Source of the DNA: Lachnospiraceae bacterium
GTDB lineage: Bacteria > Bacillota > Clostridia > Lachnospirales > Lachnospiraceae
Assembly (NCBI GenBank): GCA_016281605.1
Contig: JAEEJA010000027.1
Span: 1 to 64,000, forward strand
DNA length: 64,000 bases
Direction of reading: 5' to 3'
Of the stretch, positions 1-8,730 are shown one piece after another (position 1 is the first letter of the stretch; each line of letters starts with the position of its first letter). Position numbers and translations under genes: made by a program. The notes under the pieces are model-generated. The model had not been told where the DNA came from. It saw only the letters and a program-made list of their open reading frames with translations, and searched no databases.

Positions 1-428
1 ATATAGATAAGATTGAAAAGGGACAGAAGGCCGAGATAACCATTGGAAATACTATTTATGATGGAAAGGTTAAGAAGATTGCATCGGTAGCAGAGCAGGA
101 TAGTAACGGTAAGCCACGTGTTAAGGTGACTATAAATCTAGATACGGATAAAGTCTACCCTGTTATAGGTCTTGAAGCTGATGTAAAGATTACTACATCT
201 GAAACCAAGAAAGCACTTGGAGTAAGCAGAAACTGTATATATACAGATGATGAAGGAACATATGTCTATACTCTTGTGGATAATGAAGTGAAAAAGAAGT
301 ATGTTACCATTGGATTAGAGGGTGATAGTAATGTGGAAATAGTAAAAGGCTTAAAAGAGGGAGAAATCATAATTAAGACAACATTATCCGATGATGATAT
401 CGGAGAAACATACGATATTGAAGAATAA
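1..428 (+). CDS. Efflux membrane-fusion (HlyD/MacA-like) protein, C-terminal part
   Basis: The reading frame is already open at the left edge, so only the last ~142 residues are present and the start lies outside the window. What is visible is a beta-rich segment with the pattern of the barrel and membrane-proximal domains of periplasmic-adaptor-type proteins, including a V-x-V-T-I-N strand and the typical ending of these subunits (a V/I-T-I-G-L strand followed by V-K-G-L-K-E-G-E-I-I). Such proteins link an ABC or RND exporter to the cell envelope; in Gram-positives they act outside the membrane. The FtsX-type permease starts 18 nt downstream, so the two form one exporter operon. No ATPase gene lies between them and it is probably upstream. 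The family call is good; the substrate is unknown. Confidence 0.75.
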   Translation, partial: IDKIEKGQKAEITIGNTIYDGKVKKIASVAEQDSNGKPRVKVTINLDTDKVYPVIGLEADVKITTSETKKALGVSRNCIYTDDEGTYVYTLVDNEVKKKYVTIGLEGDSNVEIVKGLKEGEIIIKTTLSDDDIGETYDIEE

Positions 429-446
429 AAGGGGTTAGATTAGTTT

Positions 447-2771
447 ATGCTTCTAAGAAAAATGATAAGGGACTTAAGGCAGAATGCTGTTCAATTCCTT
501 TCAATATTTGTCATGACCGCTATAGCAATACTTGTTGTCAGCGGGTTTGATGCCAGTGATGTTGGAGTTGCAAGGTCTGCTGCTGAGTATCTTTACAGTA
601 CTAATTATAAAGACATCGATATACAAGGTGGAATATTTACCGATACAGACATCTCGAGGATTATGCAGGTTGATGGGGTTGTTTCAGTTAACGGCATGCG
701 TCGATATACGGGAAAAACCGGAAAGAATGATGAGATTCCCCTTGTTTTAAGTTATATAAAAGGAAATGATGTATCCAGCTTTCATGTAGTTGAAGGTGAG
801 GGATATACAGAAGGTAAAAAAGGTGCGTGGATTGAGTATATCTATGCTGAAAAAAATAATATTAAGGTTGGTGATACATTTTCCTTTAAAATAGGGGATA
901 AGAGGTACTCAGAGGAAATTCTTGGGCTTATATATTATCCTGAGTTTATGTATTACATTCCAAACAATACATTTACTGAGCCGGAATACGGAAAACATGC
1001 ATTTCTCGTTATGGATATAAACGAGGTTCCCGAAAGCTCGATAACTTACGACAATCTGATAGTTGACTTAAAAGAGACTAAAGGGCAGGGTATATATCTT
1101 ACTGAAAAAGAAAAATCCAAAATGGTTGAAGCAAGGTCTGTCATACAAAAGAAGTTTGATAACCCTAATATTTTAATAAAAACTAAATTTGAAAATGATG
1201 ATTACAACGATTATGTCGGCTCTATGACGTCTAATGATAGTCTTGCAAATGTTTTTTTAGTGATTTTTATGTTATCAGCTTCACTTGGTATAATCACCAC
1301 CATGACACGAATTACAACTAACCAGCGAACTCAGATAGGTACCCTCAAAGCACTTGGTTTTTCAAGATTTAAAATTACAATTCACTATATGCTCTACTCG
1401 GTAACAGTTACATTTTTAGGGAGTCTGACCGGTTTTTTTATTGGTGTTTTTATGCTTGGCCAATACTTAAATGACTTAAATGATTATTATTATCAAAATC
1501 CTCTTATAAGACTTGAGCCAACTTCTAAGAGCATTATAATGATAATGATAGCAGTAATTATAAGTATTTTAGTTACTTACTTTTCTACAAGAAAGATTTT
1601 ATCCGAAAATGCTTCTGAGATACTTCGACCTGAGCCACCTACATCTACAGGTACTCTCTTTTTTGAAAGATTTAAGTTATGGCAGAGGCTGAAATTTGCT
1701 ACAAGGTGGAATATTCGTGATGTTCATATTAATCTTTTGAGGGTATTGGGAAGTGTGTTTGGAATTCTTATCTGTAGTATGCTTATATATACTGCAGTAG
1801 GGTTTTACGAGTGTCTTGCTGCTCAATCGGAGTGGCAATATGGTGATATTATTCAAGCTAATTATAAGATGACATTTACTATGGATGCACCTTATGAGAC
1901 TGTATATGATTATGGAAAAAAGTATGCTGGTCAGCTTACTGATGAAAGAGATGCAACCATATATTCGGATTCTGAAGAAGCAGTACGTATGTGTACAGTG
2001 ATAGATGACGGAAATATGGTATTAACACAGGATGAAGATCTTGATTATATGAGTATTCCCTCTGAGGGAGCTTTACTTACTACTAAGTTAGGGGATACTC
2101 TGGATGTAGGAGTAGGAGATATAATTACATTTAAGATTCCGGGAGATAAGAACACATATACCGCAAATATAGTAGGTTTTTGCAGACAGTCAGAAAATCA
2201 GGGAATAATAATGAGCAGAACTGCTGCAAGAACCATAGGTCTGGATTTTAAACCCAATGTTATATACTCAAGAAAGACAATTCCGGATAACTTAAAGAAA
2301 CTTCCTGAAGTAGAAAGTGTTGATAGTATAAAATCATTGAAGGATTCTTTAGATGCATCCAACAGTATGGGATATTCCATAAGTACCATAATTATATCAA
2401 TGGCAGTTATCATGGGTCTTGTAGTACTTTATAATCTGGGTGTACTTTCATATATTGAAAAAACAAGAGAGATAGCTACTCTAAAAGTACTGGGTTTTCA
2501 GACTTTAAGTATAAGATTTATATTATTACAACAAAATCTTTCTATAACAGCTTTAGGCGTTATACTTGGTATACCGGCTGGTGTATTTACCCTTGATTTG
2601 CTTATAGATACTTATGCAGATGAAACCATGGATATAATTATAAAAACTTCATTTCTTCCGGTGATTATTGCTGTCTTTGGTACTTTCTTGGTATCTGTAC
2701 TTGTAAATGCATATATTACGTCCAAAATCAAGGGTATTGATATGGTTGAGGCACTAAAGGGAGTCGAGTAG
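447..2771 (+). CDS. ABC transporter permease with two FtsX domains (MacB-like)
   Basis: A 774-residue membrane protein. Residues 14-34 form a first membrane helix, followed by a large extracytoplasmic domain to about 260. A three-helix FtsX block runs from ~264 to 395 and contains the signature R-T-Q-I-G-T-L-K-A-L-G-F. The pattern then repeats: helix near 430-455, second extracytoplasmic domain, and a C-terminal FtsX block (~650-765) with R-E-I-A-T-L-K-V-L-G-F. This double arrangement is that of long FtsX permeases that work with a separate ATPase and a membrane-fusion protein. The adaptor gene lies 18 nt upstream. The substrate cannot be told; macrolides, peptides or lipoproteins are handled by relatives. 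The start follows an AAAGGGG site, although the spacing is rather long. Confidence 0.85.
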   Translation: MLLRKMIRDLRQNAVQFLSIFVMTAIAILVVSGFDASDVGVARSAAEYLYSTNYKDIDIQGGIFTDTDISRIMQVDGVVSVNGMRRYTGKTGKNDEIPLVLSYIKGNDVSSFHVVEGEGYTEGKKGAWIEYIYAEKNNIKVGDTFSFKIGDKRYSEEILGLIYYPEFMYYIPNNTFTEPEYGKHAFLVMDINEVPESSITYDNLIVDLKETKGQGIYLTEKEKSKMVEARSVIQKKFDNPNILIKTKFENDDYNDYVGSMTSNDSLANVFLVIFMLSASLGIITTMTRITTNQRTQIGTLKALGFSRFKITIHYMLYSVTVTFLGSLTGFFIGVFMLGQYLNDLNDYYYQNPLIRLEPTSKSIIMIMIAVIISILVTYFSTRKILSENASEILRPEPPTSTGTLFFERFKLWQRLKFATRWNIRDVHINLLRVLGSVFGILICSMLIYTAVGFYECLAAQSEWQYGDIIQANYKMTFTMDAPYETVYDYGKKYAGQLTDERDATIYSDSEEAVRMCTVIDDGNMVLTQDEDLDYMSIPSEGALLTTKLGDTLDVGVGDIITFKIPGDKNTYTANIVGFCRQSENQGIIMSRTAARTIGLDFKPNVIYSRKTIPDNLKKLPEVESVDSIKSLKDSLDASNSMGYSISTIIISMAVIMGLVVLYNLGVLSYIEKTREIATLKVLGFQTLSIRFILLQQNLSITALGVILGIPAGVFTLDLLIDTYADETMDIIIKTSFLPVIIAVFGTFLVSVLVNAYITSKIKGIDMVEALKGVE

Positions 2772-2990
2772 AAGGTGAGTTGTACACATTGTTAATATTA
2801 TTTAAAATTATTAATGGCACTGACAGTATGCTATTAATGCTTGAATTATTTAATTTTTTATATTATTATATTAATTAAGATATTTATATTACTGAAACAT
2901 AATAAAAGTAATATATATAGCCCTTGATTAAATAAGATTATAAGTGATTTTTCTCGCATAACACTTAATATGATCGGAATGGAGAAAAAT

Positions 2991-4751
2991 ATGAATAAAA
3001 ATATGAATAAAAACGATGGTACAAATAACAAAAGAGTATTGGAAAATACATTAGAAAGGCTTTACGCTGTCAAGCGAAAGACTCCGTGGAGCATTTTTGT
3101 GCTTTTGCTATTATTATATTTTATTGCAAATTTCACTGTTAGTAATTCTGCCGGTTCCTCTACAAACATAAATATAATGGGATATCCTATTCCTCTCTAT
3201 ACTTTTGCAGGGGTGTTTTCTTCATTGTCAAATATATGTATTTTGTTGATTACGATGTACTTTGATAAAATAGGTTTTATTACTTCTTTGTTTTTGTTAA
3301 CAATTCAGATTCCTGTTATTATATCAAGTATTATATTTAGAAAGAATCTTACAAGTCTTCCGGGAATTTTTGGTAATTTACTGGCAGTAGTTGCTGTTAT
3401 ATTAATATATTTAAATAATAAAAAAATTAAAGATTATAATAAAAAACTTAGAGACCAGGCACTTATGGATATTCTTACAGGTTTACCCAACAGATTTGCC
3501 AACTTAGAACTTTTAACCGAGTTGATAAAAAGAGAAATACCATTTGCTGCTGTATCAGTAGATATTAATGGTTTTAAGAGCATCAATGAAACCATGGGTT
3601 ATGATATAGGTAATAAAACTCTTATAGAGATTGCAGATAGGTGGAAAAAAATTGCAGATGAAAATCTTTCAGGAACACTTGACTTTGTAGTGCGTCACGG
3701 TGGAGATGAATTTGCTCTTGTTATAAGAGATTTCAACTCAGAGGATGATATAGTTAAAACCATTAGGATGTATGAGGAGGCCCTGAAAAATCATTTAACA
3801 ATAACAGAATATGAATTTTATGTCAGTGCAAGTTTTGGATATGCACTGTATCCTGATGATGCAGATGACATTGATTCTGTGTTTTTGTACGCCGATATGG
3901 CAATGCAGGAGGTAAAGCATAATAACAGTAGTAATCACATTATGAAATTTACCAAGGATCTAAAAAAAGAGGAGCGCACTCTTGAGATTGAGGGTAAGTT
4001 AAGAGAAGCTATTGAAAATGATACATTGTTTTTCAACCTTCAGCCCCAATACGATATGAATCATAAACTTCGTGGATTTGAGGCTTTAGCTCGTATGAAG
4101 GATGAAGATGGTAAATATATAAGTCCGGTTGAGTTTATACATATAGCCGAGAAGGTAGGTCTTATAGATAAATTGGATTCTATTGTTTATAAGAAATCAG
4201 CTTCCTTTATTGGAAATATGATTAAAAGGACGGGTACAGATATTATGTTAAGTATCAATGTATCCGTTAGACATCTCATGAAGAGTGATTTTTCCGATGA
4301 AATCAAGACACTTCTTGATTCAAGTGGTATTCCGCCAAGGTTGCTTGAGATAGAAATTACAGAATCCATTATGATAGATTCTATGGATAAAGCCATGAAT
4401 AGTATCAAAGAGATTAAAGACATGGGAGTACAGATTGCTATTGATGACTTTGGAACGGGTTACTCTTCGCTTAGTTATCTCAACAACTTTCCGGCAACTC
4501 TTTTAAAAATTGACAAATCGTTTATTGATAAAATGAATATGGGTGATAAGTCAAAGCAGTATGTAGCAGCTATTATTTCCCTTGGGCATATAATGGGATT
4601 TAATGTAATCTCAGAAGGAGTTGAGGAATCAGATCAGATTGAAACTTTAAGAGAGATAGGATGTGATTATATCCAGGGTTATATATGGGGAAAACCATTA
4701 CCTCAGGAAGAAGCTGAAAAACTGATTATGAGTACATATAAGATTGACTAA
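2991..4751 (+). CDS. Membrane-bound GGDEF-EAL cyclic-di-GMP protein
   Basis: This 586-residue protein makes and/or degrades the second messenger cyclic di-GMP. An upstream ATG at 2970 is in frame, but GGAG at 2981-2984 sits correctly before the ATG at 2991, which is chosen. After a basic N terminus there are about five membrane helices (residues ~25-140), then a GGDEF domain with an intact R-H-G-G-D-E-F motif near residue 237 and no inhibitory RxxD site just before it. The EAL domain begins with F-E-A-L-A-R (~362) and keeps S-I-N-V-S, I-E-I-T-E-S, D-D-F-G-T-G and S-E-G-V-E, so phosphodiesterase activity looks possible. Both domains appear active, making the net direction of signalling unclear. 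The sensor part has no recognised ligand domain. Confidence 0.88.
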   Translation: MNKNMNKNDGTNNKRVLENTLERLYAVKRKTPWSIFVLLLLLYFIANFTVSNSAGSSTNINIMGYPIPLYTFAGVFSSLSNICILLITMYFDKIGFITSLFLLTIQIPVIISSIIFRKNLTSLPGIFGNLLAVVAVILIYLNNKKIKDYNKKLRDQALMDILTGLPNRFANLELLTELIKREIPFAAVSVDINGFKSINETMGYDIGNKTLIEIADRWKKIADENLSGTLDFVVRHGGDEFALVIRDFNSEDDIVKTIRMYEEALKNHLTITEYEFYVSASFGYALYPDDADDIDSVFLYADMAMQEVKHNNSSNHIMKFTKDLKKEERTLEIEGKLREAIENDTLFFNLQPQYDMNHKLRGFEALARMKDEDGKYISPVEFIHIAEKVGLIDKLDSIVYKKSASFIGNMIKRTGTDIMLSINVSVRHLMKSDFSDEIKTLLDSSGIPPRLLEIEITESIMIDSMDKAMNSIKEIKDMGVQIAIDDFGTGYSSLSYLNNFPATLLKIDKSFIDKMNMGDKSKQYVAAIISLGHIMGFNVISEGVEESDQIETLREIGCDYIQGYIWGKPLPQEEAEKLIMSTYKID

Positions 4752-4815
4752 AGATATTTGTAAGCATATTGTTTCTAAAAATATAGTATTACGTTAAGTT
4801 GAGCGAGGAAAAAAA

Positions 4816-5892
4816 GTGATTGATAATAAAAAACTAAAAGGAATAATGCATTTTTTAGTACATAATAGTGTTTTATTTACTGTTGCAATTATGTGTCTTG
4901 TTCATGTTGTGTTACTTGTTGTAATGCTTATTTCTGATGTTCAACCATTATTTTTCTTCAATATTTTAAGTGTTGTTATATATCTGTTTTGTTTATTATT
5001 ATGTAAGATTGGTTACCTATTACCGGTATATATAAGTATTCTTTTGGAAGTTACTTTTTACGCGAGCTTTTCAAGTTATTATTTAGGTTTAAAATGTGGA
5101 TCTAACCTCTTTTTGGGATCTATTATACCAATTATCATTTACTTTGGATGTATATTATTTAAAGGACGAGACAGGATACTTATTGTTTTTTTACTTTTGG
5201 TTAATTTTTCTGTTTTTTTCTTTTCATATATGTTTCTTATGGATGCAAAACCGTTGTATGAGGTTTCAGCTTCGGTAAGATCTTTTTTGCTTGTTTTTAC
5301 AGCCTTTGTCATGTTTTTTTCAATAGTGTTTTATAATGTGATATACATATATTCAAGTGAATATGAGATGAATACTCTCGAGCATGAAAACAAACAATTA
5401 TCGGCTGATGCTAAGATTGATCTGTTGACAAATCTCCTAAATAGAAGAGGTTTTTTACCTATTGTTGAAAAGCTTATTAAGTCCGAACCACCCAGACATT
5501 TTTGCATAGCTTTTTGTGATATAGATAATTTTAAAAGAATAAATGATACCTACGGTCATGAGTGTGGTGATGAAGTGTTACGACACATAACCAAGCTTAT
5601 AAAAAAGGAGATGCAGGGTTGTGATATCTGTAGGTGGGGCGGTGAAGAGATTATTGTTCTTATGAAGGATTATGACATGGAAGTCGCAAAGCAGAAGATG
5701 GAATACTTAAGAAAATGTGTTGAATCACTCCCTACAATTTTCTATAATCAACGTATATCTGCGACTATAACCATAGGTATTGAAGAGTACAGTGAAGGAA
5801 TTAAAGATTCTGAAGAGCTCATAAATATTGCTGATAAACGTATGTATTACGGAAAGCAACATGGGAAGAATATAGTTGTTTTTGATGATTAA
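4816..5892 (+). CDS. Membrane-bound diguanylate cyclase (GGDEF variant GGEEI)
   Basis: A 358-residue protein starting at GTG 4816 behind GCGAGGAA. Residues 12-175 contain six hydrophobic helices, followed by a short coiled linker and a GGDEF domain. The domain carries the metal/nucleotide motif D-I-D-N-F-K-R-I-N-D-T-Y-G-H and the signature W-G-G-E-E-I near residue 275. GG(D/E)E(F/I) variants are usually still active cyclases. No RxxD inhibitory site is visible, and there is no EAL domain. It lies 64 nt after the GGDEF-EAL gene in the same direction, so the pair may share a transcript that stops at the hairpin at 5912-5955. The signal sensed by the six-helix module is unknown. Confidence 0.87.
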   Translation: MIDNKKLKGIMHFLVHNSVLFTVAIMCLVHVVLLVVMLISDVQPLFFFNILSVVIYLFCLLLCKIGYLLPVYISILLEVTFYASFSSYYLGLKCGSNLFLGSIIPIIIYFGCILFKGRDRILIVFLLLVNFSVFFFSYMFLMDAKPLYEVSASVRSFLLVFTAFVMFFSIVFYNVIYIYSSEYEMNTLEHENKQLSADAKIDLLTNLLNRRGFLPIVEKLIKSEPPRHFCIAFCDIDNFKRINDTYGHECGDEVLRHITKLIKKEMQGCDICRWGGEEIIVLMKDYDMEVAKQKMEYLRKCVESLPTIFYNQRISATITIGIEEYSEGIKDSEELINIADKRMYYGKQHGKNIVVFDD

Positions 5893-5911
5893 TAATAATT
5901 GATGTTAAAAT

Positions 5912-5955
5912 AAAAAATCAGTCGAGGTTAAATCGGATGATTTTTTATTTTTTAA
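5912..5955 (+). terminator. Rho-independent terminator after the GGEEI cyclase
   Basis: A-rich arm AAAAAATCA (5912-5920) pairs with TGATTTTTT (5938-5946), and pairing continues inward with one mismatch. A T-rich tract follows. It closes the transcript of the two cyclic-di-GMP genes. Confidence 0.6.
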
Positions 5956-6008
5956 TTATATATAAACCGTTATAATAAAACATTATTGTATGTTAATATT
6001 ATGTTTGA

Positions 6009-6418
6009 ATGAGGATATATATGGAATCCTTGAATCTAAAAAAAATAGAAGTAAAAGGTTTTTGGAAGGAAAAGATGGAGATTGTCAGAAAAAATGTAAT
6101 CCCTTATCAATGGGAAAGTATAAATGACAGAGTACCTGATGCATCTCCAAGTTACTGTATTCATAATTTTAAAGTTGCAGCAAAAATCAAGGAACAGAAG
6201 AAGAATAAAGATTTTAAAGCTCCTTCATATACTTTCAGGGGCTTTGAGGTATTGCCTGAATATCCGGTTATAAAGAAAAGCTTATATCGGGTGAAGCGCC
6301 TTTACATAATGAGTATACCGATACTCTTAATACTGAAAAAAGTATAACATTTATCCCTTATTATAAGTGGGCAAATCGTGGAGAAAATGAAATGAATGTA
6401 TATGTAAATATTATATAG
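6009..6418 (+). pseudogene. Remnant of a GH127-type (DUF1680) beta-L-arabinofuranosidase gene
   Basis: The first ~55 codons match the N terminus of this glycosidase family: a G-F-W-K-E-K motif, then V-I-P-Y-Q-W-E-S-I-N-D-R, then F-K-V-A-A. The family is normally 600-700 residues long. Here the frame runs only to 6347, while a different frame at about 6290-6418 encodes the typical family ending I-P-Y-Y-K-W-A-N-R-G-E-N-E-M before a TAG at 6416-6418. The gene has therefore lost its roughly 500-codon catalytic middle and also carries a one-base frameshift near 6288. A functional copy would release L-arabinofuranose from plant glycans. What is left cannot be an enzyme. Confidence 0.75.
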
Positions 6419-6494
6419 TAATCTTTACATTTGTTGGTTATAATGATAAAATGAATCCATGTTTTACTATATTTAATAAAAAATGGAGTGGAAA

Positions 6495-7157
6495 ATGACG
6501 ACAGAATTGGCTATGAATCTATGGATGTTAGTATGTTCATTTTTTGGAACTGTCTATGGATTTAGGATTGTATTTAAAAAAAATAAAGCTCTTTACTTGA
6601 AAATGATTAATTTCGGTGTAGCTTGTTTTATGCTTTCTAAATTATTTAACGTAATTATTCTTGTAACTAACGGAGAGTTGTATAAAGGCTTTAATATAGG
6701 AATTCTAGGAATTGTAGGCAGTTTTTTGTTCTTTTTGTCTGCAAATTACGGACAGATGGATGGTCTGGTAGATGATAGAAGTTCTACTTTTAGATTGACA
6801 AGGATTAAAGCTCTTATTATGCCGGCTGTTATTCTTATTGGATATGTTTTTTTATTTTTAAATATTCAAAATATTACATCTAGAATATCCACAGCTTTTT
6901 TAATTTTATTTATATTACCATGTTTATATTTTAATTTTAAGCATATTATTATTTATGATGTAGACCTTGGTATTATAAAGCAATTAAAGTTTTATAATAT
7001 ACTAGCTGTTATCTATGCATTTTTAACTGTTGCCCAGCTTTATGGAACTTATATGATGATTACACCTGTTTACGTAGGTGCATCTATATGTTCCGGGTTA
7101 GTTATTGCTTTAATTATGCCGGTTGTGATAGGAGGAGCAAAAAAGTGGACTTTATAG
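6495..7157 (+). CDS. Multi-spanning membrane protein, translationally coupled to a PrsW protease
   Basis: I do not recognise this 220-residue protein. It consists almost entirely of hydrophobic segments, about seven predicted helices joined by short polar loops, with a positively charged patch after helix 1 (F-K-K-N-K). An in-frame ATG at 6483 is possible, but GGAGTGG at 6486-6492 is placed for the ATG at 6495. Its last 13 nt overlap the PrsW-like gene, whose Shine-Dalgarno site lies inside this coding region. The overlap implies matched synthesis, so the protein may be a substrate, partner or regulator of the protease. That is inference from context only. Confidence 0.7.
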   Translation: MTTELAMNLWMLVCSFFGTVYGFRIVFKKNKALYLKMINFGVACFMLSKLFNVIILVTNGELYKGFNIGILGIVGSFLFFLSANYGQMDGLVDDRSSTFRLTRIKALIMPAVILIGYVFLFLNIQNITSRISTAFLILFILPCLYFNFKHIIIYDVDLGIIKQLKFYNILAVIYAFLTVAQLYGTYMMITPVYVGASICSGLVIALIMPVVIGGAKKWTL

Positions 7158-7789
7158 GATATGTTTTATATATATGTTTTTTTATACCCATGCTTATGTC
7201 TCTCTTTGTAATTGAGAAGAATGCCAGACTTGTGGTTGGTTATATACTTGTGGGAGCTACCACTTGTCTTATAGTCTCAGAGTTTAATGGTATAGTTTTT
7301 AGTATGCTTCATAAGGATATGTTCTTTTTCTGCACCTCGGTTTCGCCTATTAACGAGGAGATTATAAAGGCTTTACCTATACTTTTCTTTGCATATTTCT
7401 TTTCTAACAATATGACTAAGATAGTACAGGCTTCATTTGCTGTGGGACTTGGTTTTGCGATTCTTGAAAATATGATAATCCTGGTTCAAAACATAGATCA
7501 GCTTAGTATATCCTGGTCAATCATAAGAGGTTTTGGTGCCGGTCTTATGCATAGTGTATGTACTATCATGGTTGGTATAGGTATATCTTTCGTCAAAAAG
7601 AAAAGGAAGCTTTTTATCTGTGGAACATCTGCTTTGTTAATAATGGCTATAACTTATCATGCTATCTACAATGCCATAGTTATGTCTGATTATAAGTATT
7701 ATGGATTTGTATTGCCATTCATGACTTATATGCCTATACTAAGGTTATATATGAAGGGAAAGAGTATAGAAGCATCAAAGAACTTATAA
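7145..7789 (+). CDS. PrsW-family intramembrane protease
   Basis: The reading frame extends upstream to 7088, but GGAGG at 7131-7135 stands nine bases before the GTG at 7145, giving 214 residues. The conserved features of PrsW glutamic-type intramembrane proteases are present: P-I-N-E-E-I-I-K (E71, E72, K75), G-x-x-F-A-x-x-E-N (E108), H136 in the helix following an R-G-F-G-A-G turn, and H172 in H-A-I-Y-N. PrsW of Bacillus cleaves the anti-sigma factor RsiW. No sigma/anti-sigma pair is adjacent here, and the natural partner could be the coupled membrane protein just upstream. The protein sits in the cytoplasmic membrane with about seven helices. Confidence 0.82.
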   Translation: MDFIGYVLYICFFIPMLMSLFVIEKNARLVVGYILVGATTCLIVSEFNGIVFSMLHKDMFFFCTSVSPINEEIIKALPILFFAYFFSNNMTKIVQASFAVGLGFAILENMIILVQNIDQLSISWSIIRGFGAGLMHSVCTIMVGIGISFVKKKRKLFICGTSALLIMAITYHAIYNAIVMSDYKYYGFVLPFMTYMPILRLYMKGKSIEASKNL

Positions 7790-7872
7790 GCATAAGAAAT
7801 ATTAATAATAATTCATATGAAGAAGTAGAAAACCCGAATGATGTATTATGATTAATATTTATCAATTTAACA

Positions 7873-7901
7873 TTGACTATATTTGCACTATATATTATAA
7901 T
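7873..7901 (+). promoter_or_regulatory. Vegetative-type promoter of the AIM24-like gene
   Basis: TTGACT (7873-7878), a 17-base spacer and a perfect TATAAT (7896-7901). The gene starts 55 nt further on, at 7957. Confidence 0.7.
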
Positions 7902-7956
7902 TTTTTTAGTTTTTTAGTATCTATCAAATCTATAATATAATATTGGAGGTATTTTT

Positions 7957-8637
7957 ATGAATTACGAAATTAAAGGAACACCTCTTCCTGTGGTTGAAGT
8001 TCAGCTTGATCAGGGAGAAAGCATGGTTTGCGAAGGTGGAGCTATGAGCTGGATGTCTAACAACTTAACCATGGAAACAAAGGGTGGCGGCATTGGTAAG
8101 ATGTTTGGTAAGGCTTTTTCAGGCGAGAGTATGTTCAGTAATATTTATAAAGCCGAGAAGGGTCCGGGTTCTATTGCATTTGCTTCAAGTTTTCCGGGTT
8201 CTATAGTTGCTGTTGAGATAGGTCCGGGTAAGGAAATTATCTGCCAGAAGTCAGCATTTCTCGCATCTACACCAGGTGTAGAACTTTCAGTGTTCTTCCA
8301 GAAGAAGGTTGGAGCTGGTTTCTTTGGTGGTGAAGGATTTATTATGCAGAAGCTTTCAGGACAGGGTATTGCATTTCTTGAGTTCGATGGCTCTATAATA
8401 GAAAAAGAGCTTGGAGCAGGAGAACAAGTTGTGATTGATACAGGTCATCTTGCTATGATAGATTCCACATGTTCTATAGATATTGTTACTGTTAAGGGTC
8501 TTAAGAATAAGTTACTTGGCGGTGAAGGTTTCTTTAATACAGTTGTTACAGGTCCGGGTAAGATTTGTCTTCAGACTATGCCTGTATCTCAGGTTGCAGG
8601 TGCTATTACACCTTATTTACCTACATCTAACGGCTGA
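7957..8637 (+). CDS. AIM24 / TIGR00266 family protein
   Basis: A 226-residue soluble protein with a clean GGAGG site before its ATG. The N terminus (M-N-Y-E-I-K-G-T-P-L-P-V-V-E-V-Q-L) and repeated glycine-rich beta turns (E-G-G-A-M-S-W-M, G-G-E-G-F) are typical of the TIGR00266/DUF124 family, related to mitochondrial AIM24. The fold is a repeated beta-helix-like trimer. The family's biochemical role is not established. It has its own promoter and terminator, so it is a single-gene unit not tied to the neighbouring protease. Family assignment is firm; function is unknown. Confidence 0.88.
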   Translation: MNYEIKGTPLPVVEVQLDQGESMVCEGGAMSWMSNNLTMETKGGGIGKMFGKAFSGESMFSNIYKAEKGPGSIAFASSFPGSIVAVEIGPGKEIICQKSAFLASTPGVELSVFFQKKVGAGFFGGEGFIMQKLSGQGIAFLEFDGSIIEKELGAGEQVVIDTGHLAMIDSTCSIDIVTVKGLKNKLLGGEGFFNTVVTGPGKICLQTMPVSQVAGAITPYLPTSNG

Positions 8638-8668
8638 TAAAGTATATTAAGTTAAAGGCAATATATTA

Positions 8669-8716
8669 GCAGGTAAAGCTTATATCATATAAAGTAAGCT
8701 TTACCTGCTTTTTTTA
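8669..8716 (+). terminator. Strong rho-independent terminator
   Basis: A 14-bp perfect stem, GCAGGTAAAGCTTA (8669-8682) against its complement at 8695-8708, followed by seven T residues. It ends the AIM24-like transcript and lies between it and the convergent chromate-transporter gene. Confidence 0.9.
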
Positions 8717-8730
8717 TTCCAAGTATATTT

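Noticed and set aside
2970-2990. Upstream ATG for the GGDEF-EAL protein
   Set aside because: The ribosome site lies after this ATG and is spaced for the ATG at 2991.
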